From an uncultured Clostridia bacterium (GTDB lineage Bacteria > Bacillota > Clostridia > Peptostreptococcales > Acidaminobacteraceae), in the NCBI GenBank assembly GCA_927417275.1, contig CAKMJV010000006.1, forward strand, positions 1 to 64,000: a stretch of DNA of 64,000 bases, given 5' to 3'. The position numbers were made by a program, and so were the translations under genes. The notes beneath the pieces were generated by a model, which was not told the origin of the DNA, did not search any database, and was given only the letters and a program-made list of their open reading frames with translations. The first letter of the stretch is position 1, and every line of letters starts with the position of its first letter. Positions 63,927 through 64,000 of this stretch are shown piece after piece.

Positions 63927-64000
63927 TACATTTCTCAAATGTTTATTAAATTTAAGTCAAAGAGAAAAGATGTCGATACATTGAAGATAATTTGATATAT

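Noticed and set aside
1..64000. CRISPR array or cas genes to accompany the Csm6-like protein
   Set aside because: No series of direct repeats with regular spacers and no other cas-like product is visible in the window.

Overview
The window is a stretch of chromosome from a low-GC Gram-positive bacterium (Bacillota), most likely a motile anaerobic member of the Clostridia of the Fusibacter/Peptostreptococcales type. That placement is an inference. It rests on AGGAGG-type ribosome sites with frequent TTG and GTG starts, sigma-A promoters, lipoproteins whose linkers are rich in EPTEATTE-like repeats, the order tig-clpP-clpX-lon-engB, a CheV and a PilZ protein, and several small proteins typical of clostridia. 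About 85 percent of the genes lie on the minus strand. I see no rRNA, tRNA, CRISPR array, insertion sequence or prophage.

Layout. 1-5.9 kb: copper detoxification island (multicopper oxidase, CPH-type P-ATPase, CopZ chaperone, CopA with two HMA domains) with a CsoR-like operator over the copA promoter. 6.4-12.7 kb: RlmD, then a long operon: radical SAM protein, small alarmone synthetase, TtcA-like thiolase, metallophosphoesterase, hypothetical, hotdog thioesterase and HAD phosphatase. 12.8-20.1 kb: secreted 5'-nucleotidase with a LysM domain, Usp-like protein, small P-loop protein, RlmN, PilZ protein, RCC1-repeat protein coupled to FolD. 20.1-24.5 kb: XRE-cupin regulator plus PotABCD polyamine importer. 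24.5-30.2 kb: CheV, KBL, QueG, an oligopeptide-type binding protein and an ArsR-like regulator.

30.2-36.0 kb: an operon of GNAT, RluA-type synthase, a stand-alone HEPN protein resembling the C-terminal half of Csm6, a TGS-uridine kinase fusion and a membrane PP2C phosphatase. 36.1-39.9 kb: a stand-alone YceG-like domain protein, RsuA and RsmF-like RNA enzymes, class II aldolase. 39.9-44.8 kb: accessory cluster of lipoproteins and secreted or membrane proteins of unknown role, including a 59-residue membrane protein. 45.0-46.5 kb: GNAT-nitrilase fusion. 46.6-53.4 kb: proteostasis cluster (cyclophilin, EngB, Lon, ClpX, ClpP, trigger factor) whose first promoter carries an unexplained inverted repeat. 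53.6-60.8 kb: UvrD-like helicase, RecX, two anchored proteins, RluF-like synthase, nucleoid-associated protein, HD-GYP sensor. 61.0-62.9 kb: SagB-type oxidoreductase with an M20 peptidase. 63.0-63.8 kb: GNAT toxin with a 56-residue upstream partner.

RNA modification is unusually well represented (RlmD, RlmN, TtcA-like, QueG, RsmF-like and three pseudouridine synthases). The best candidates for undescribed biology are the CARF-less Csm6-like HEPN protein in its kinase/phosphatase operon, the operator inside the tig promoter, and the 40-45 kb secreted-protein cluster.
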